Assembly (NCBI RefSeq): GCF_037335815.1
Contig: NZ_CP147841.1
Span: 1,054,001-1,118,000 of the forward strand
Direction of reading: 5' to 3'
DNA: 64,000 bases
From: Salinirubellus litoreus
Lineage (GTDB): Archaea > Halobacteriota > Halobacteria > Halobacteriales > Haloarculaceae
Below are positions 26,205 to 35,937 of the stretch, one piece after another. The first letter of the stretch is position 1. Each line of letters starts with the position of its first letter. Position numbers and translations under genes: made by a program. The notes beneath the pieces were generated by a model. It was not told the DNA's origin. It worked only from the letters and a program-made list of their open reading frames with translations, and searched no databases.

Positions 26205-28943
26205 ATGGACAGCACTCCCCCGGGTGGAGGCGCGATCGCGACGGTCGCGATCCTCCTCCTCCTCCTCCTCGTGATCGGTGTTTCCGGTGCGGCGGGCGTC
26301 GCGGGAGCACAGGCCTCCGTCATCTACGTCGATGCCGGTCCGGACGATCCGGCGTGTCCGACGACCCCGTACACCACCATCCAGAACGCGGTCGACAACG
26401 CCACGGCTGGCGACACGGTCGTCGTCTGTGACGGCACGTACAACGAGACGGTGACGATAGACGAGGAGCTGCGGCTCGTGGCCAACGACGGCTCGGACGT
26501 CGTGCTCGCCGGTGACACGCTCACTGCCGGTTCGACGGCCATCACGGTCGAAGCGTCCGCCGCGGGATCGGTCGTCGAGGGGTTCAACGCGACCGACTTC
26601 GCCACGGTCGTGAGCCTCTCGAACGCCGGCGACACGGTGGTCCGTGACCTCGTGGCGAACGACAGCGAGACCGGGGTCGCCGTCTCGGCGTCCGGGACCG
26701 CGACGGTCTCGAACGTCACCGTCCGGGACGTCGCGCTCGACGGCGTCTCGACGGGCGTCCTCGTCTCGACCGCCGACGACGCGGAGCTGTCGGACGTGAA
26801 CGTCTACCGGAACGTCGTCAACGGGAGCGCGACGGGCGTGCTGATCGAGGGGGAAAGCTCCGCTCCGGTGTCCGACGTCGGCGTCCGGCAGAACCTCGTC
26901 GCCAACGCCACGACGGCCGGCGTCCGCACCACGAGCGCGACCGATCCCACGGGGGTCCGCGTGACCCGGAACTTCTTCCGGGACAACGACCCCTACGGGG
27001 TACAGAACGAGAACAGCGGGGGGAACCTGACCGCGTGGCTGAACCACTGGGGCGACGACTCCGGGCCGGGGAGTCTCGGCGCGACCGTCACCGATCCGGT
27101 CACCGGGGAGCCGGCCGACGGGAGCGGGGACAACGTCTCGGAGAACGTCCGTTTCGACCCGTGGATCGGAGCGGCCGCCTGTGCGGATCCGCAGCTGCAG
27201 AGCGTCACCGATCGCAGCTTCGAGTTCTTCGAGGAGGAGGTCCAGCTCTCGCAGCTCCAGCCGGTCTGTCTCTGGGAGCGGGCGGCGCTGCCGCTCCGCG
27301 CGGACGACGACGACGCGGCCACGAGCGTCCGGAACCTCCAGGCGTTCGTCCGGACCGCCGGGGCCGGTGACGTCCCGATCAACCGCCCGCGGCTCTCGGT
27401 CTACCAGCAGGGCGAGGCGTTCGACCTCCAGTTCGAGTCGACCACCGGCGCGGACGTCTCGCGGTTCGCCGACGCCGAGACGCAGCTACTCGTCGTGCGC
27501 GGCGAGGAGGCGAGCACCGACTTCGAGGTCGGGCTCGACAACAGCACGGGCGAGGGACAGCTCAGCGTCGACGCCGCCTCGGTCCGGGTCGTCGACACGC
27601 CCGCGCTCGACGCCGACGGCGAACTGAACCACTCGTTCACGCCTCCCTCGTCGGGCGACTACACGTTCGTCCTCGTGCGGAACGACTTCGGATCCGGCGT
27701 GTCGGTCGACGACGCCGACGAGATCCGCGTCGACGGCGGGGTCACCGTCATCGGCGTCGAGTCCGTCCCGGTCCAGAACGAGGAGGCCTCCGCGGACACG
27801 ACCGAGCCGAGCTACCCCGCCGGATCGAACGTCACCTTCCTGCTCGACTCGGAGCTCCGCGACGGGCGGACGAACCACACCGTCGTCCTCTACAACGACA
27901 CGCGGTTCGCCGACTCGACCGCGACCATCGCCGTCGACGGGAACCTCTCCGACTCGCTCACCGGCGACCTCTCCTCGGGCGAGGTCACGGTCGAGCACTC
28001 GATCCGCTCGCTCAACGGCTTCGTCCTGGCGGACGTCGGGGTCTCGGCCCTCGGGTTCGAGGTGACCGCACAGAACCGCTCCGGGCGGGTCGATCCCTCG
28101 CCGTTCATCGACTCGGCCACGAGCGAGTTCGGGCTCTCCGACCAGGCGACGGTCACGACGACGGACGACGCGACGCTGCTCAACGGGTCGGTCGTCGTGG
28201 TCCAGGGTGACTCCGACACCACGGTCGACGTCCCGACCTTCCGGAACTTCTCGACCGGCTCCTACCGCTACGTCTACGTCTCCCAGCGGGGATCGGAGGT
28301 CAGCTCCGACACCGGGACCGTCGACCTCACTACCCCGACGCCCACGCCGACCCCGACGGCCACGCCGGGCGGTGACGGTGGCGACGGTGGGGACGGTGGT
28401 GCCGGCGGCGGGGGCGGTGGCGGCGGTGGCGTCGGCGCGGGCGGTGACGTGGACATCGAGACGTCGGAACTGCTGAACGAGTCGGTGACGACCGACGAGG
28501 AGGTCGTCGTCCGGGTCGACCTCGCCAACGTCGACCCCGCGAGCGGGCGCATCTCGCTGGAACTCACCGCCGACGGGGATGTCGTCGCCGAGCGGACCGT
28601 CTCCGTCGCCGCCTCCAGCGAGCGGACCGTCTACGTCCGGGCCACGCTCGACTCGCCGGGCGAGTACGACATCGCGCTGAACGGCGAGGAGCTCGGGACG
28701 GTCACCGTCACCGAGGCGGCCGAGACGCCGACGCGGACCCCAGAGGATGGGGTCACGCCCACGCCGGGCGACACGCCCGAGGTGACTGACACGGTGGACG
28801 TGACGCCGACCGACGGCGTCACCCCGACGACCCCCCCGGCGGGTCCGGGCGGGCCGACCGGGACCGAACTCCTCGTCGGGTTCGTCCTGGTGCTCGGGCT
28901 GCTGGCCGCGGTCGGTGTCGCGGTCTACCTCCTCCCCCAGTAG
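26205..28943 (+). CDS. large secreted beta-helix surface protein with CARDB-like domain
   Basis: 912 residues. Signal peptide at 1-37 (TVAILLLLLLVIGVSGAAGV), then a right-handed parallel beta-helix region (about 45-300) that begins TTIQNAVDNATAGDTVVVCD as in NosD/CASH domains, with short repeats such as VSNVTVRDVALDGVSTGV. The cap is AWLNHWGDDSGPGS. Then come strand-rich domains (about 320-710), a TPTPTPTPTATPGG stalk, a Gly-rich linker (about 720-746), the CARDB-like domain shared with its neighbours, a second stalk and a C-terminal membrane helix (LLVGFVLVLGLLAAVGVAVY). Many N-glycosylation sequons. Probably extracellular, carbohydrate- or envelope-related. Confidence 0.82.
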   Translation: MDSTPPGGGAIATVAILLLLLLVIGVSGAAGVAGAQASVIYVDAGPDDPACPTTPYTTIQNAVDNATAGDTVVVCDGTYNETVTIDEELRLVANDGSDVVLAGDTLTAGSTAITVEASAAGSVVEGFNATDFATVVSLSNAGDTVVRDLVANDSETGVAVSASGTATVSNVTVRDVALDGVSTGVLVSTADDAELSDVNVYRNVVNGSATGVLIEGESSAPVSDVGVRQNLVANATTAGVRTTSATDPTGVRVTRNFFRDNDPYGVQNENSGGNLTAWLNHWGDDSGPGSLGATVTDPVTGEPADGSGDNVSENVRFDPWIGAAACADPQLQSVTDRSFEFFEEEVQLSQLQPVCLWERAALPLRADDDDAATSVRNLQAFVRTAGAGDVPINRPRLSVYQQGEAFDLQFESTTGADVSRFADAETQLLVVRGEEASTDFEVGLDNSTGEGQLSVDAASVRVVDTPALDADGELNHSFTPPSSGDYTFVLVRNDFGSGVSVDDADEIRVDGGVTVIGVESVPVQNEEASADTTEPSYPAGSNVTFLLDSELRDGRTNHTVVLYNDTRFADSTATIAVDGNLSDSLTGDLSSGEVTVEHSIRSLNGFVLADVGVSALGFEVTAQNRSGRVDPSPFIDSATSEFGLSDQATVTTTDDATLLNGSVVVVQGDSDTTVDVPTFRNFSTGSYRYVYVSQRGSEVSSDTGTVDLTTPTPTPTPTATPGGDGGDGGDGGAGGGGGGGGGVGAGGDVDIETSELLNESVTTDEEVVVRVDLANVDPASGRISLELTADGDVVAERTVSVAASSERTVYVRATLDSPGEYDIALNGEELGTVTVTEAAETPTRTPEDGVTPTPGDTPEVTDTVDVTPTDGVTPTTPPAGPGGPTGTELLVGFVLVLGLLAAVGVAVYLLPQ

Positions 28944-29087
28944 TCCGGCCGACCGCCCCTCTCGAACGGCACTCGCCCCGGTAGGACCCCCACCTCCACG
29001 GACGGTCCGTGGCAGGAACCACTGCCGCTCGCGGCCCCGACTACCAAAAACACTTTCTAACCGTGATAGAAACTCGCAGAACATCGC

Positions 29088-32000
29088 ATGGATACGGTCG
29101 CCTCGTGGCGAGGGGTGCTCGCGGCGCTCCTCGCCGCGTTCGTGGTGGTGGGGACGGGTGCCGCCGGCGTGGTGGGTGTGGCCGGCGTCGCGAGCGCCGG
29201 TCAGGCGGGGACCACGCTCTACGTCGACGACGGGAGCGCCGCGGAGGGCGACGAGTTCTGCGCCCCCGGGTCGGCGAACGCGACGAGATACCAGGAGATC
29301 CAGACGGCCGTCGTCAACGCTAGCGAGGGCGACACCGTTCGAGTCTGTGACGGCACCTACTCGGCGTTCGTCGTGAACGAGCAGCTCACCGTCGTCGGTG
29401 CCGGCGGGGTCGTCGACCTGGAGGGAGCGCCCGGTCCGGCCGTCTTCGTCGAGGTGGACGCGAACGGGGCCGTCGTCAGGGGGCTCCCGGTCCGGAACGC
29501 CGGGGTCGGCGTGTTCGCCCGCGGCGCGACGGACGTCACGGTGGCCGACGCGTCGTTCGAGGGTATCGATGAGCGAGCGGTCGAGCTATCGGGTACGGAG
29601 GGGACGACCCTCAGGAATATCACCGTCAACGAGAGCGCCGTGGGCGTCCGGGTCGAGGACTCCCCCGGCGTGAGCGTCGAGTCGAGCACGTTCCGGAACC
29701 TCACCGGCCGGGCGGTGGACCTCGAGGACGCGGACGGCGCGACGGTGAGTGGGCTGAGTGCGACCGACGTCTCGGCCGGCGTCTCGGTCCAGTCCTCTGC
29801 CGACGTGACGGTCGCCGACTCGACGTTCGAGCGGGTCGGCGAGTCGGCCGTGACCCTCCGGAACTCGGGCGACGCGACGATCAGTGGGCTGGACGTGACG
29901 AACGGTTCGACGGGCGTCGAGGTCCTCGCCGCCGGGGGCGAGGAGGTCCCGGACGTGGCCCTCCGGGACGTGACGGTTCGGAACCTGACCGACGGGCTTC
30001 GAGCGGGGGTCTCCGAGGGTGCAACGCTCTCGGGACTCGCACTCTCCGATCTCGACGTCGCGGGAACGGACCGCGGCGTCGACCTGTCCGCGTCCGGGAG
30101 TGGATCCGTGCTCGCCAACGTGACGGTCGAGGGCTCGACCGTCGTCGACAGCGCCGAGCGGGGTGTCGGAGTGTCGACGCTCGACGGCACCGCGAGGGTC
30201 AGGAGCGTGGTACTGGAGGGCCTGACCGTCGAGGGGCCGGGTTCCGGTGAGGGGGTCAGCGTCTCCGCCCAGGCGGGGGAGATACGCGACGTCACCCTGG
30301 AGAACTCCTCGGTCGCGTCACACGAGGTCGGCGTGTCCGTCTCGAACGACGACGCCGTCCTCAGCAACGCGACCGCGTTCCGGAACCGCATCACGGACAA
30401 CACGGTCGGCGTCGAGATCGACGAGGGCAGCCCGCGATCGAACACAGAGGACGTCGCCGTCCGCCAGAACCTCGTCTCCGACTCGACCGACGAGGGGGTG
30501 CTCGTCGGGGACGACACCGACGTGGACGGCGTGCGGGTGACGCGCAACGTGATCCGCGGCAACGGCTTCGGCGTCCGGAACGAGGGCGACGGCGTCCTGG
30601 CGGCGTGGCTCAACTACTGGGGGGTCGACTCCGGACCGAGCACCCCGACGGGTGTCGCCGATCCCGTCACGGACACCTCCGCCGACGGCGACGGCGACGC
30701 GGTCTCCTCCGCCGTCCGCTTCGACCCGTGGCTCGGGAAGGGGACCTGCCCGGCCCCGGGCGTCCGGAGCGTCGTCGACGGCCCGTTCGAGCTGTACGAG
30801 GTGTCGATCGGGCTCGGCGAACTCCAGTCGTTCTGCGCCTGGGACCTCGCGCCGCTCTCGCTCCGACCGGACCCCGCGGACGCGGCGACGAACGTCGGGA
30901 ACCTGAACGTCTCCTACGAACTGGAGGGGACCGACGGGCCCGTCCCGGGCGACCGGCGGAACGTCACCATCTACGAGGCGGGCGAGTCGTTCGACCTGCA
31001 GTTCGGGGCCGGATCGACCGACACGGGCGCGTTCGCCGGCAACGAGATGCAGCTGATCGTCCTCCGTGACCCCGGCTCGGCGGCCCCGTCGTTCGAGTTC
31101 GGGTTCGACCACCGGGAGGGCGAGACGATCCTCCGGAGCGACGCCGAGTCGGCGGAGGTGCGAACCGACTGGGGGACGCTCGACGGCGACGGCCAGGTGA
31201 GCGAATCGTTCGAGCCGCCCGCCGCCGGCACGTACACGTTCGTCCTCGTCGAGCGGGAGTTCGGCTCCGGTCTCGAGGAGGGGACGCCGCGGGAGGAGGT
31301 CCGCGTCGACGGTGGCGTGACGGTCCTCGGCTTCGAGACCGTGGCCGTCCGGTCGACGGGTGCGGACGCGGCGGTGAACGACACGAACGCGAGCGACGCC
31401 GGTCTCCCGGCGGGCAGCGACGTCCCGCTGGAGCTCTCCTCGAACCTCGGGAGTAGCTCGACCGAACACGCCGTCCTCCTCTACGACGAGTCGCGGTTCC
31501 GGAACGCCTCGATGACCGTCAGCGTCGACGCGACGGCCGCGGACGTGCTCGCCGGGGAGTTCGACCCCGAGGGCGACGTCACCGTCAGGTCCTCGGTGGA
31601 GGATCTCAACGGCTTCTACCGGGCGGCCGTCGGGTTCTCCGCGCTCGGCGTCGACGTGCCCGTCACCGACGACTCCGGGCGGGTCGACCCCTCGCCGGTC
31701 CTCGGGCTGGGGACGCGGCTGTACGACACGACGGGGGCGAGTCGGACGACCGCGAGCGGAGCGACGCTCCTGAACGGCTCGGTCATCGTCCGGACCTCCT
31801 CCGATTCCAGCACGGCGATCGAGGCCGAGACGTTCCGGAACTTCTCGACCGGCACCTACCGGTACGTCTACCTCGCCCGCCAGGGTCGGGCGACGAGTTC
31901 AGACACCGGAACCGTCGAACTCACGGAACCCGCCGAGACGCCGACGCCCACGGCGACACCCGAGGACGATGACGACGACGATGGCGGTGGCGGTGGCGGC

Positions 32001-32570
32001 GGCCAGGTCGGCGGGATCCCCGGCGAGGTCGAGGTCGAGGCGACGGAGCTGCTGAACGGGACGGTGACGACCGAGGAGCCCGTCGTCGTCCGCTTCGATC
32101 TGTTCAACCCCGACCCCGCGGGTGGGCCGATCGATCTCTCGATCGAGGCGGACGGGGAGACGGTCGCGGAGGACACCGTTCGCGTCCCCGCCTCCTCGCG
32201 GCGGACGGTCTTCCTCCGGACGACGATCGGGACGCCGGGGACCTACGAGCTCACCGCCGCGAACCGTTCGCTCGGCTCGCTCACCGTCACCGAGGCCGCC
32301 ACCGCCACCCCGGTCCCCACCGAAACCGGGACGCCGACCCCCACGCCGAGCCCCGCGAACCCGGGAACGGCCCCGGCGACCGCCACACCGGCCGGTGACG
32401 AGGCGATGGGGTCCGACCCGGGAGAGTCGGTCGAGGCGCCCGCAGGAGGGCCGGGGCCCGCGACGGAGACCGAGACCGTCGTGGCCCTGGGGATGGCGCT
32501 CCTGCTACTGTACGGGGTCGGGGTCGCGGTGTACGTCCTCCGCGAGAACCCGCCGTCCCGCCTCGGCTGA
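29088..32570 (+). CDS. large secreted beta-helix surface protein, paralogue of the preceding gene
   Basis: 1160 residues with the same layout as its upstream neighbour: signal peptide (VLAALLAAFVVVGTGAAGVV), beta-helix starting EIQTAVVNASEGDTVRVCDG and about twice as long (residues ~45-500), the same AWLNYWGVDSGPS cap, strand-rich domains, a run of acidic residues and glycines (EDDDDDDGGGGGGGQVGG), the CARDB-like domain, a Thr/Pro stalk, and a C-terminal helix (VVALGMALLLLYGVGVAVYV). The beta-helix units read like VSVESSTFRNLTGRAVDLED. The extended helix relative to its partner implies repeat expansion. An own promoter is likely in the 144-nt spacer. Confidence 0.82.
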   Translation: MDTVASWRGVLAALLAAFVVVGTGAAGVVGVAGVASAGQAGTTLYVDDGSAAEGDEFCAPGSANATRYQEIQTAVVNASEGDTVRVCDGTYSAFVVNEQLTVVGAGGVVDLEGAPGPAVFVEVDANGAVVRGLPVRNAGVGVFARGATDVTVADASFEGIDERAVELSGTEGTTLRNITVNESAVGVRVEDSPGVSVESSTFRNLTGRAVDLEDADGATVSGLSATDVSAGVSVQSSADVTVADSTFERVGESAVTLRNSGDATISGLDVTNGSTGVEVLAAGGEEVPDVALRDVTVRNLTDGLRAGVSEGATLSGLALSDLDVAGTDRGVDLSASGSGSVLANVTVEGSTVVDSAERGVGVSTLDGTARVRSVVLEGLTVEGPGSGEGVSVSAQAGEIRDVTLENSSVASHEVGVSVSNDDAVLSNATAFRNRITDNTVGVEIDEGSPRSNTEDVAVRQNLVSDSTDEGVLVGDDTDVDGVRVTRNVIRGNGFGVRNEGDGVLAAWLNYWGVDSGPSTPTGVADPVTDTSADGDGDAVSSAVRFDPWLGKGTCPAPGVRSVVDGPFELYEVSIGLGELQSFCAWDLAPLSLRPDPADAATNVGNLNVSYELEGTDGPVPGDRRNVTIYEAGESFDLQFGAGSTDTGAFAGNEMQLIVLRDPGSAAPSFEFGFDHREGETILRSDAESAEVRTDWGTLDGDGQVSESFEPPAAGTYTFVLVEREFGSGLEEGTPREEVRVDGGVTVLGFETVAVRSTGADAAVNDTNASDAGLPAGSDVPLELSSNLGSSSTEHAVLLYDESRFRNASMTVSVDATAADVLAGEFDPEGDVTVRSSVEDLNGFYRAAVGFSALGVDVPVTDDSGRVDPSPVLGLGTRLYDTTGASRTTASGATLLNGSVIVRTSSDSSTAIEAETFRNFSTGTYRYVYLARQGRATSSDTGTVELTEPAETPTPTATPEDDDDDDGGGGGGGQVGGIPGEVEVEATELLNGTVTTEEPVVVRFDLFNPDPAGGPIDLSIEADGETVAEDTVRVPASSRRTVFLRTTIGTPGTYELTAANRSLGSLTVTEAATATPVPTETGTPTPTPSPANPGTAPATATPAGDEAMGSDPGESVEAPAGGPGPATETETVVALGMALLLLYGVGVAVYVLRENPPSRLG

Positions 32571-32575
32571 CGCGA

Positions 32576-32587
32576 TTCTTTTATGAA
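32576..32587 (+). promoter_or_regulatory. TATA box for the ABC transporter operon
   Basis: TTCTTTTATGAA lies 32-43 nt before the ATG at 32619. It overlaps the alternative ATG at 32583, which argues against that start. Confidence 0.45.
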
Positions 32588-32618
32588 CCGCTCGGTGAAA
32601 CCCCCGGTAGCAACGCAC

Positions 32619-33365
32619 ATGTCCGACCGGTCGCCCTCCACTCGGTCCCCCGCCCCGCCGCCCGGGGAGGCGGGCGAGTCCGAACCCGCGGTGGTCTGTG
32701 AATCGGTGAGTCGCGAGTACCGGCGCGGACGCGACGGGGGGACCCGCGTCGTCGCGCTCGACGGCGTCTCGCTCTCGGTCGACCCGGGGACGTTCCTCGC
32801 GATCACGGGGCCGAGCGGGAGCGGCAAGTCCACGCTGTTACATTTGCTCGCGGCGCTCGACACTCCATCGTCGGGTCGCGTCCTCCTCGCTGGGACCGAC
32901 ACGGCGGCGGTCTCCGAGCGCCGGCTGACCCGGCTCCGGCTCGATCACGTGGGCATCGTCTTCCAGCGGTTCCACCTCCTGCCCTCGCTGTCGGCGCGGT
33001 CGAACGTGGCGCTCCCGCTGGTCGAGCGCGGCGTCCCGAAGCGCGAGCGCCATCAACGGGCCGAGGACCTCCTCTCCCGTGTGGGCCTGGGCGACCGGGT
33101 CGACCACCGCCCCGGCGAGCTCTCGGGGGGCGAACAGCAGCGCGTCGCCGTCGCCCGCGCGCTCGTCAACGATCCCGACCTCCTCGTGGCCGACGAGCCG
33201 ACGGGCGAACTCGACTCCGCGACCGGACGGGTCGTCCTGGACCTGCTCGGCGAGGTGGCCGAGGACCGGGCGGTCGTCGTCGCCTCGCACGATCCCGCCG
33301 TCGGCGAGCGGGCCGACCGCCACCTCGCACTGCTCGACGGGAGGCGGGTCGACGGCGATGAATGA
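32619..33365 (+). CDS. ABC transporter ATP-binding protein, LolD/MacB type
   Basis: 248 residues. Walker A GPSGSGKSTLLHLLAALDTP, Q-loop HVGIVFQRFHLLP, signature LSGGEQQRVAVARALVNDPD, Walker B LLVADEPTGELD and H-loop VVASHDP are all intact. The type matches LolD/MacB/FtsE ATPases, which drive mechanotransmission by FtsX-like permeases rather than classical transport across the membrane. The Ser/Pro-rich N-terminal extension (about 25 residues) precedes the fold. It overlaps the next permease gene by 8 nt, so its products are almost certainly partners. Confidence 0.93.
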   Translation: MSDRSPSTRSPAPPPGEAGESEPAVVCESVSREYRRGRDGGTRVVALDGVSLSVDPGTFLAITGPSGSGKSTLLHLLAALDTPSSGRVLLAGTDTAAVSERRLTRLRLDHVGIVFQRFHLLPSLSARSNVALPLVERGVPKRERHQRAEDLLSRVGLGDRVDHRPGELSGGEQQRVAVARALVNDPDLLVADEPTGELDSATGRVVLDLLGEVAEDRAVVVASHDPAVGERADRHLALLDGRRVDGDE

Positions 33366-34653
33366 CGACGACGCCGACCGGGGGGACCCGAACGCCGGAT
33401 CGGCGGGCACCGCAGCGGGCGGGTCGCGCCGCGCCCGGTGGCTGGGTGTCGTCGGTCTCGCCGTTCGGCGGTCGCTCTCCTCGGCCGGCCGCGGCGGCTC
33501 CCGACAGACCGCGCTGACGGTGCTGGGCGTCGCCGTCGCGGTCGCCACGACGCTCGTCGTCGCCAGCGTCGCCCTCGCGCTCGTCTCCGGCCCGGCCGTC
33601 GCCGGCACCGACGCGGCCTACTGGATCGTCCCCGGCGGGTCGGCGTCGAGCGCCGTCACCGCCGTCGAGGGCCAGCGCCTCGGCCAGGCCCACCCGACGG
33701 CCGAGCGCATCGAGGGGTTCGACGGCGTCGAGCGCGCCACGCCGGTCCTCTACACGCTGACCCGCATCGAGGCCGAGGAGGACGCTCCCTACGTCCTCGT
33801 GGTCGGCGTCGTCGCCCACCAGGGGACGACGGTCGCCGGGCTCCCGGCCGATCCGCTGGCACCCGGCGATCCGTTCTACGCGAACGGGAGCTACGACGGG
33901 ACCTGGACCGGCGAGGCCGTCCTCTCGACCAGCGCCGCGCAGGTCCTGAACGTCTCCGAGGGGGACCCCATCGGGCTCGGCGGCGGGCGCGTGGCGGCCG
34001 CGGGCGGCGTCAGGGTCACCCGCGTCGTCGAACCCACGTCGTCGGGCGTCGGCCAGCTCCCCGTGGCCCTCGTCCACCTCTCCGAGCTCCAGTGGGTGAC
34101 GGGTGCCGCCGAAACCGACAGCGCCGACCAGATCCTCGTCCGGGCGACGCCCGGCGCGGACGTCCACGAGCGGCTCGAAGGGGTCTACCCGAACTCGGAG
34201 GTGCTCACCCAGGGCGGCCTGATACGCCAGCGGGCGATGGACTCACAGCTCCCGCTGGCGGTCTCGGTCGCGGGGCTGATCGTCGGCGTCGTCGTCGGCG
34301 CGCTCGTCGTCGCCACGGCGCTCGGGTTCGAGTTGCTCGCCGACGCCCCGGAGCGGGCCGTGATGGCGGCCGTCGGGATCTCGGGCCGGAGCCGATTGCT
34401 ACTGGTCGCCGCACAGGGGCTGACGGTGACGCTCGCCGGCGGTCTCGCGGGGATCGTCCTCTGGCTGGCGGGGGTGGGGCTGGCGAACCTCGTCTCCACC
34501 CGGCTGTACGACGGCGGGATCGTCGCCCGACTCCATCCCGCCATCGGCGCGTACGGGGTCGGGGTGGCGCTGCTCGTCGCGGTACTGGCGGTACCGTACC
34601 TGCTCGTGCTCGGCGGCCGAACGAACGTGCTGGAACGGCTGGAGGACTCCTGA
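33358..34653 (+). CDS. ABC transporter permease, FtsX/MacB type (1)
   Basis: 431 residues. One N-terminal membrane helix (TALTVLGVAVAVATTLVVAS), a MacB-like extracellular domain (about 75-275) with YWIVPGGSASS and ATPVLYTLTRIEAEEDAP, and three C-terminal helices (VAGLIVGVVVGALVVATAL, LLVAAQGLTVTLAGGLAGI, GAYGVGVALLVAVLAVPYL), the MacB topology. It should form a dimer or pair with the next permease, driven by the ATPase 32619-33365. It starts 8 nt inside the ATPase gene and ends in TGATG overlap with permease 2. Substrate unknown. Confidence 0.88.
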   Translation: MNDDDADRGDPNAGSAGTAAGGSRRARWLGVVGLAVRRSLSSAGRGGSRQTALTVLGVAVAVATTLVVASVALALVSGPAVAGTDAAYWIVPGGSASSAVTAVEGQRLGQAHPTAERIEGFDGVERATPVLYTLTRIEAEEDAPYVLVVGVVAHQGTTVAGLPADPLAPGDPFYANGSYDGTWTGEAVLSTSAAQVLNVSEGDPIGLGGGRVAAAGGVRVTRVVEPTSSGVGQLPVALVHLSELQWVTGAAETDSADQILVRATPGADVHERLEGVYPNSEVLTQGGLIRQRAMDSQLPLAVSVAGLIVGVVVGALVVATALGFELLADAPERAVMAAVGISGRSRLLLVAAQGLTVTLAGGLAGIVLWLAGVGLANLVSTRLYDGGIVARLHPAIGAYGVGVALLVAVLAVPYLLVLGGRTNVLERLEDS

Positions 34654-35879
34654 TGCTCGAACGACTCCGCGGCGCGGTCGGCGTCGGGCTCTCGGGGCTC
34701 CGGTACCGGCGCGGCCGTGCGGCGCTCGCCGTCGCCGGCGTCGCCCTCGCGGTTCTCCTGGTCGTCCTGCTCGCTGGCCTGGGATACGGTCTGACGACGA
34801 CCGGCGGGCAGGCCATCGACTGGCTCGACCGCGACCTCTGGGCGACGGCCGGGCCGGTCGCGTTCGCCCCCGGCGCGGTCGGCGGCGTCGAGAACCCCGT
34901 CGAGGACGCCCACGCGGTGGCCGCGGAGATGGAGGGCGTCGAGGGCGTCGCGGAGGTGCAGGCGCTCGCGTTCCAGGCCGTCTACGTCAGCCCCGATGGG
35001 GCGAATTTCGATACCGTCGTCGGCGTCGGCGGGACGGGTAGTGGCGACACTATCGTCGTCCAGCGGGGTCGGAGCTTCTCGAGCGGCGACGTCCACTACG
35101 CCAACGGGACCTACGAGGGGCCGATGACCCACGAGGTGATCGTCGGGCCGCGACTGGCCGAGCGCTACGGCCTCGAACCGGGCGACACCCTCCACGTCGG
35201 CGGGACGCTCGCCGCCGCCCGCGAGAACGAGTTCGAGGTCGTGGGGGTCTCGAACACCTTCTCGCGGTTTCTGGGTACGCCCACCGTGGCGCTCCACCTG
35301 AGCGAACTCCAGGAGGTCTCGGGGGGAACCGGAAACGACCGGGCGGCGATCCTCGCCGTCTCGCTCACCGAGGGGGCCGACCCGGCGGTCGTCGAGCGGC
35401 GGATCGAGCGGGCGTTCCCCCGCTTTTCGGTCCGGACGAACGACGAGCAGGTCGGGGCGGTCATCGGCGACCAGGGGCCGGTGCTGGCCGCGGCCGCGAC
35501 GCTCGTCGCCCTCGCCGTGGTCGCCGGGGTCGCGCTCGTGACGAACGTGCTCGCGCTGCTCGTCGCCCAGCAGCGCGAGCGGTTCGCGGCGCTGAAGGCC
35601 GCCGGCGTCTCGGGCAGGCTGCTCGCCGTCGCCGTCCTCTCGCAGGGGCTCGTGGTGGGGCTGCTCGGCGGGGCGCTCGGTCTCGCGCTCGCGATTCCCG
35701 CGACCACGCTCCTCAACCGCGTCGTCGCCGATCTCGCGGGTTTCTCGGATCTGGTCGCCACGCCGTCGTGGCTGCTCGCCGGCGCGCTCGTCCTCGCGGC
35801 CGTCGTCGGGATCGGCGGGTCGACCGTCGCCGGCTGGCGCGTGAGCCGGATCTCGCCGCTCGCACACCTCAGACGATGA
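34653..35879 (+). CDS. ABC transporter permease, FtsX/MacB type (2)
   Basis: 408 residues with the same topology as permease 1: N-terminal helix (ALAVAGVALAVLLVVLLAGL), a MacB-like periplasm-facing domain with GRSFSSGDVHYANGTYEG, HEVIVGPRLAERYGLEPGDT and VEVVGVSNTFSRFLG-like text (EFEVVGVSNTFSRFLG), and three C-terminal helices with RERFAALKAAGVSGRLLAVA, the FtsX coupling loop. The DNA context (ATPase, permease, permease) is LolCDE-like. ATG at 34653 overlaps the previous stop (TGATG). Confidence 0.88.
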   Translation: MLERLRGAVGVGLSGLRYRRGRAALAVAGVALAVLLVVLLAGLGYGLTTTGGQAIDWLDRDLWATAGPVAFAPGAVGGVENPVEDAHAVAAEMEGVEGVAEVQALAFQAVYVSPDGANFDTVVGVGGTGSGDTIVVQRGRSFSSGDVHYANGTYEGPMTHEVIVGPRLAERYGLEPGDTLHVGGTLAAARENEFEVVGVSNTFSRFLGTPTVALHLSELQEVSGGTGNDRAAILAVSLTEGADPAVVERRIERAFPRFSVRTNDEQVGAVIGDQGPVLAAAATLVALAVVAGVALVTNVLALLVAQQRERFAALKAAGVSGRLLAVAVLSQGLVVGLLGGALGLALAIPATTLLNRVVADLAGFSDLVATPSWLLAGALVLAAVVGIGGSTVAGWRVSRISPLAHLRR

Positions 35880-35924
35880 CCGACGCACCACACTCGCGGA
35901 CGCGCTCGCCGACGGACGGAAGAC

Positions 35925-35930
35925 GGAGGT
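35925..35930 (+). promoter_or_regulatory. Shine-Dalgarno deciding the start of the large permease
   Basis: GGAGGT ends 7 nt before the GTG at 35938. An alternative GTG at 35929 overlaps this site, so 35938 is preferred. Confidence 0.6.
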
Positions 35931-35937
35931 GTCCCCC

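Noticed and set aside
32583..32618. Earlier ATG for the ABC ATPase
   Set aside because: It lies inside the TATA box, so it would not be in the transcript; 32619 fits the promoter spacing.
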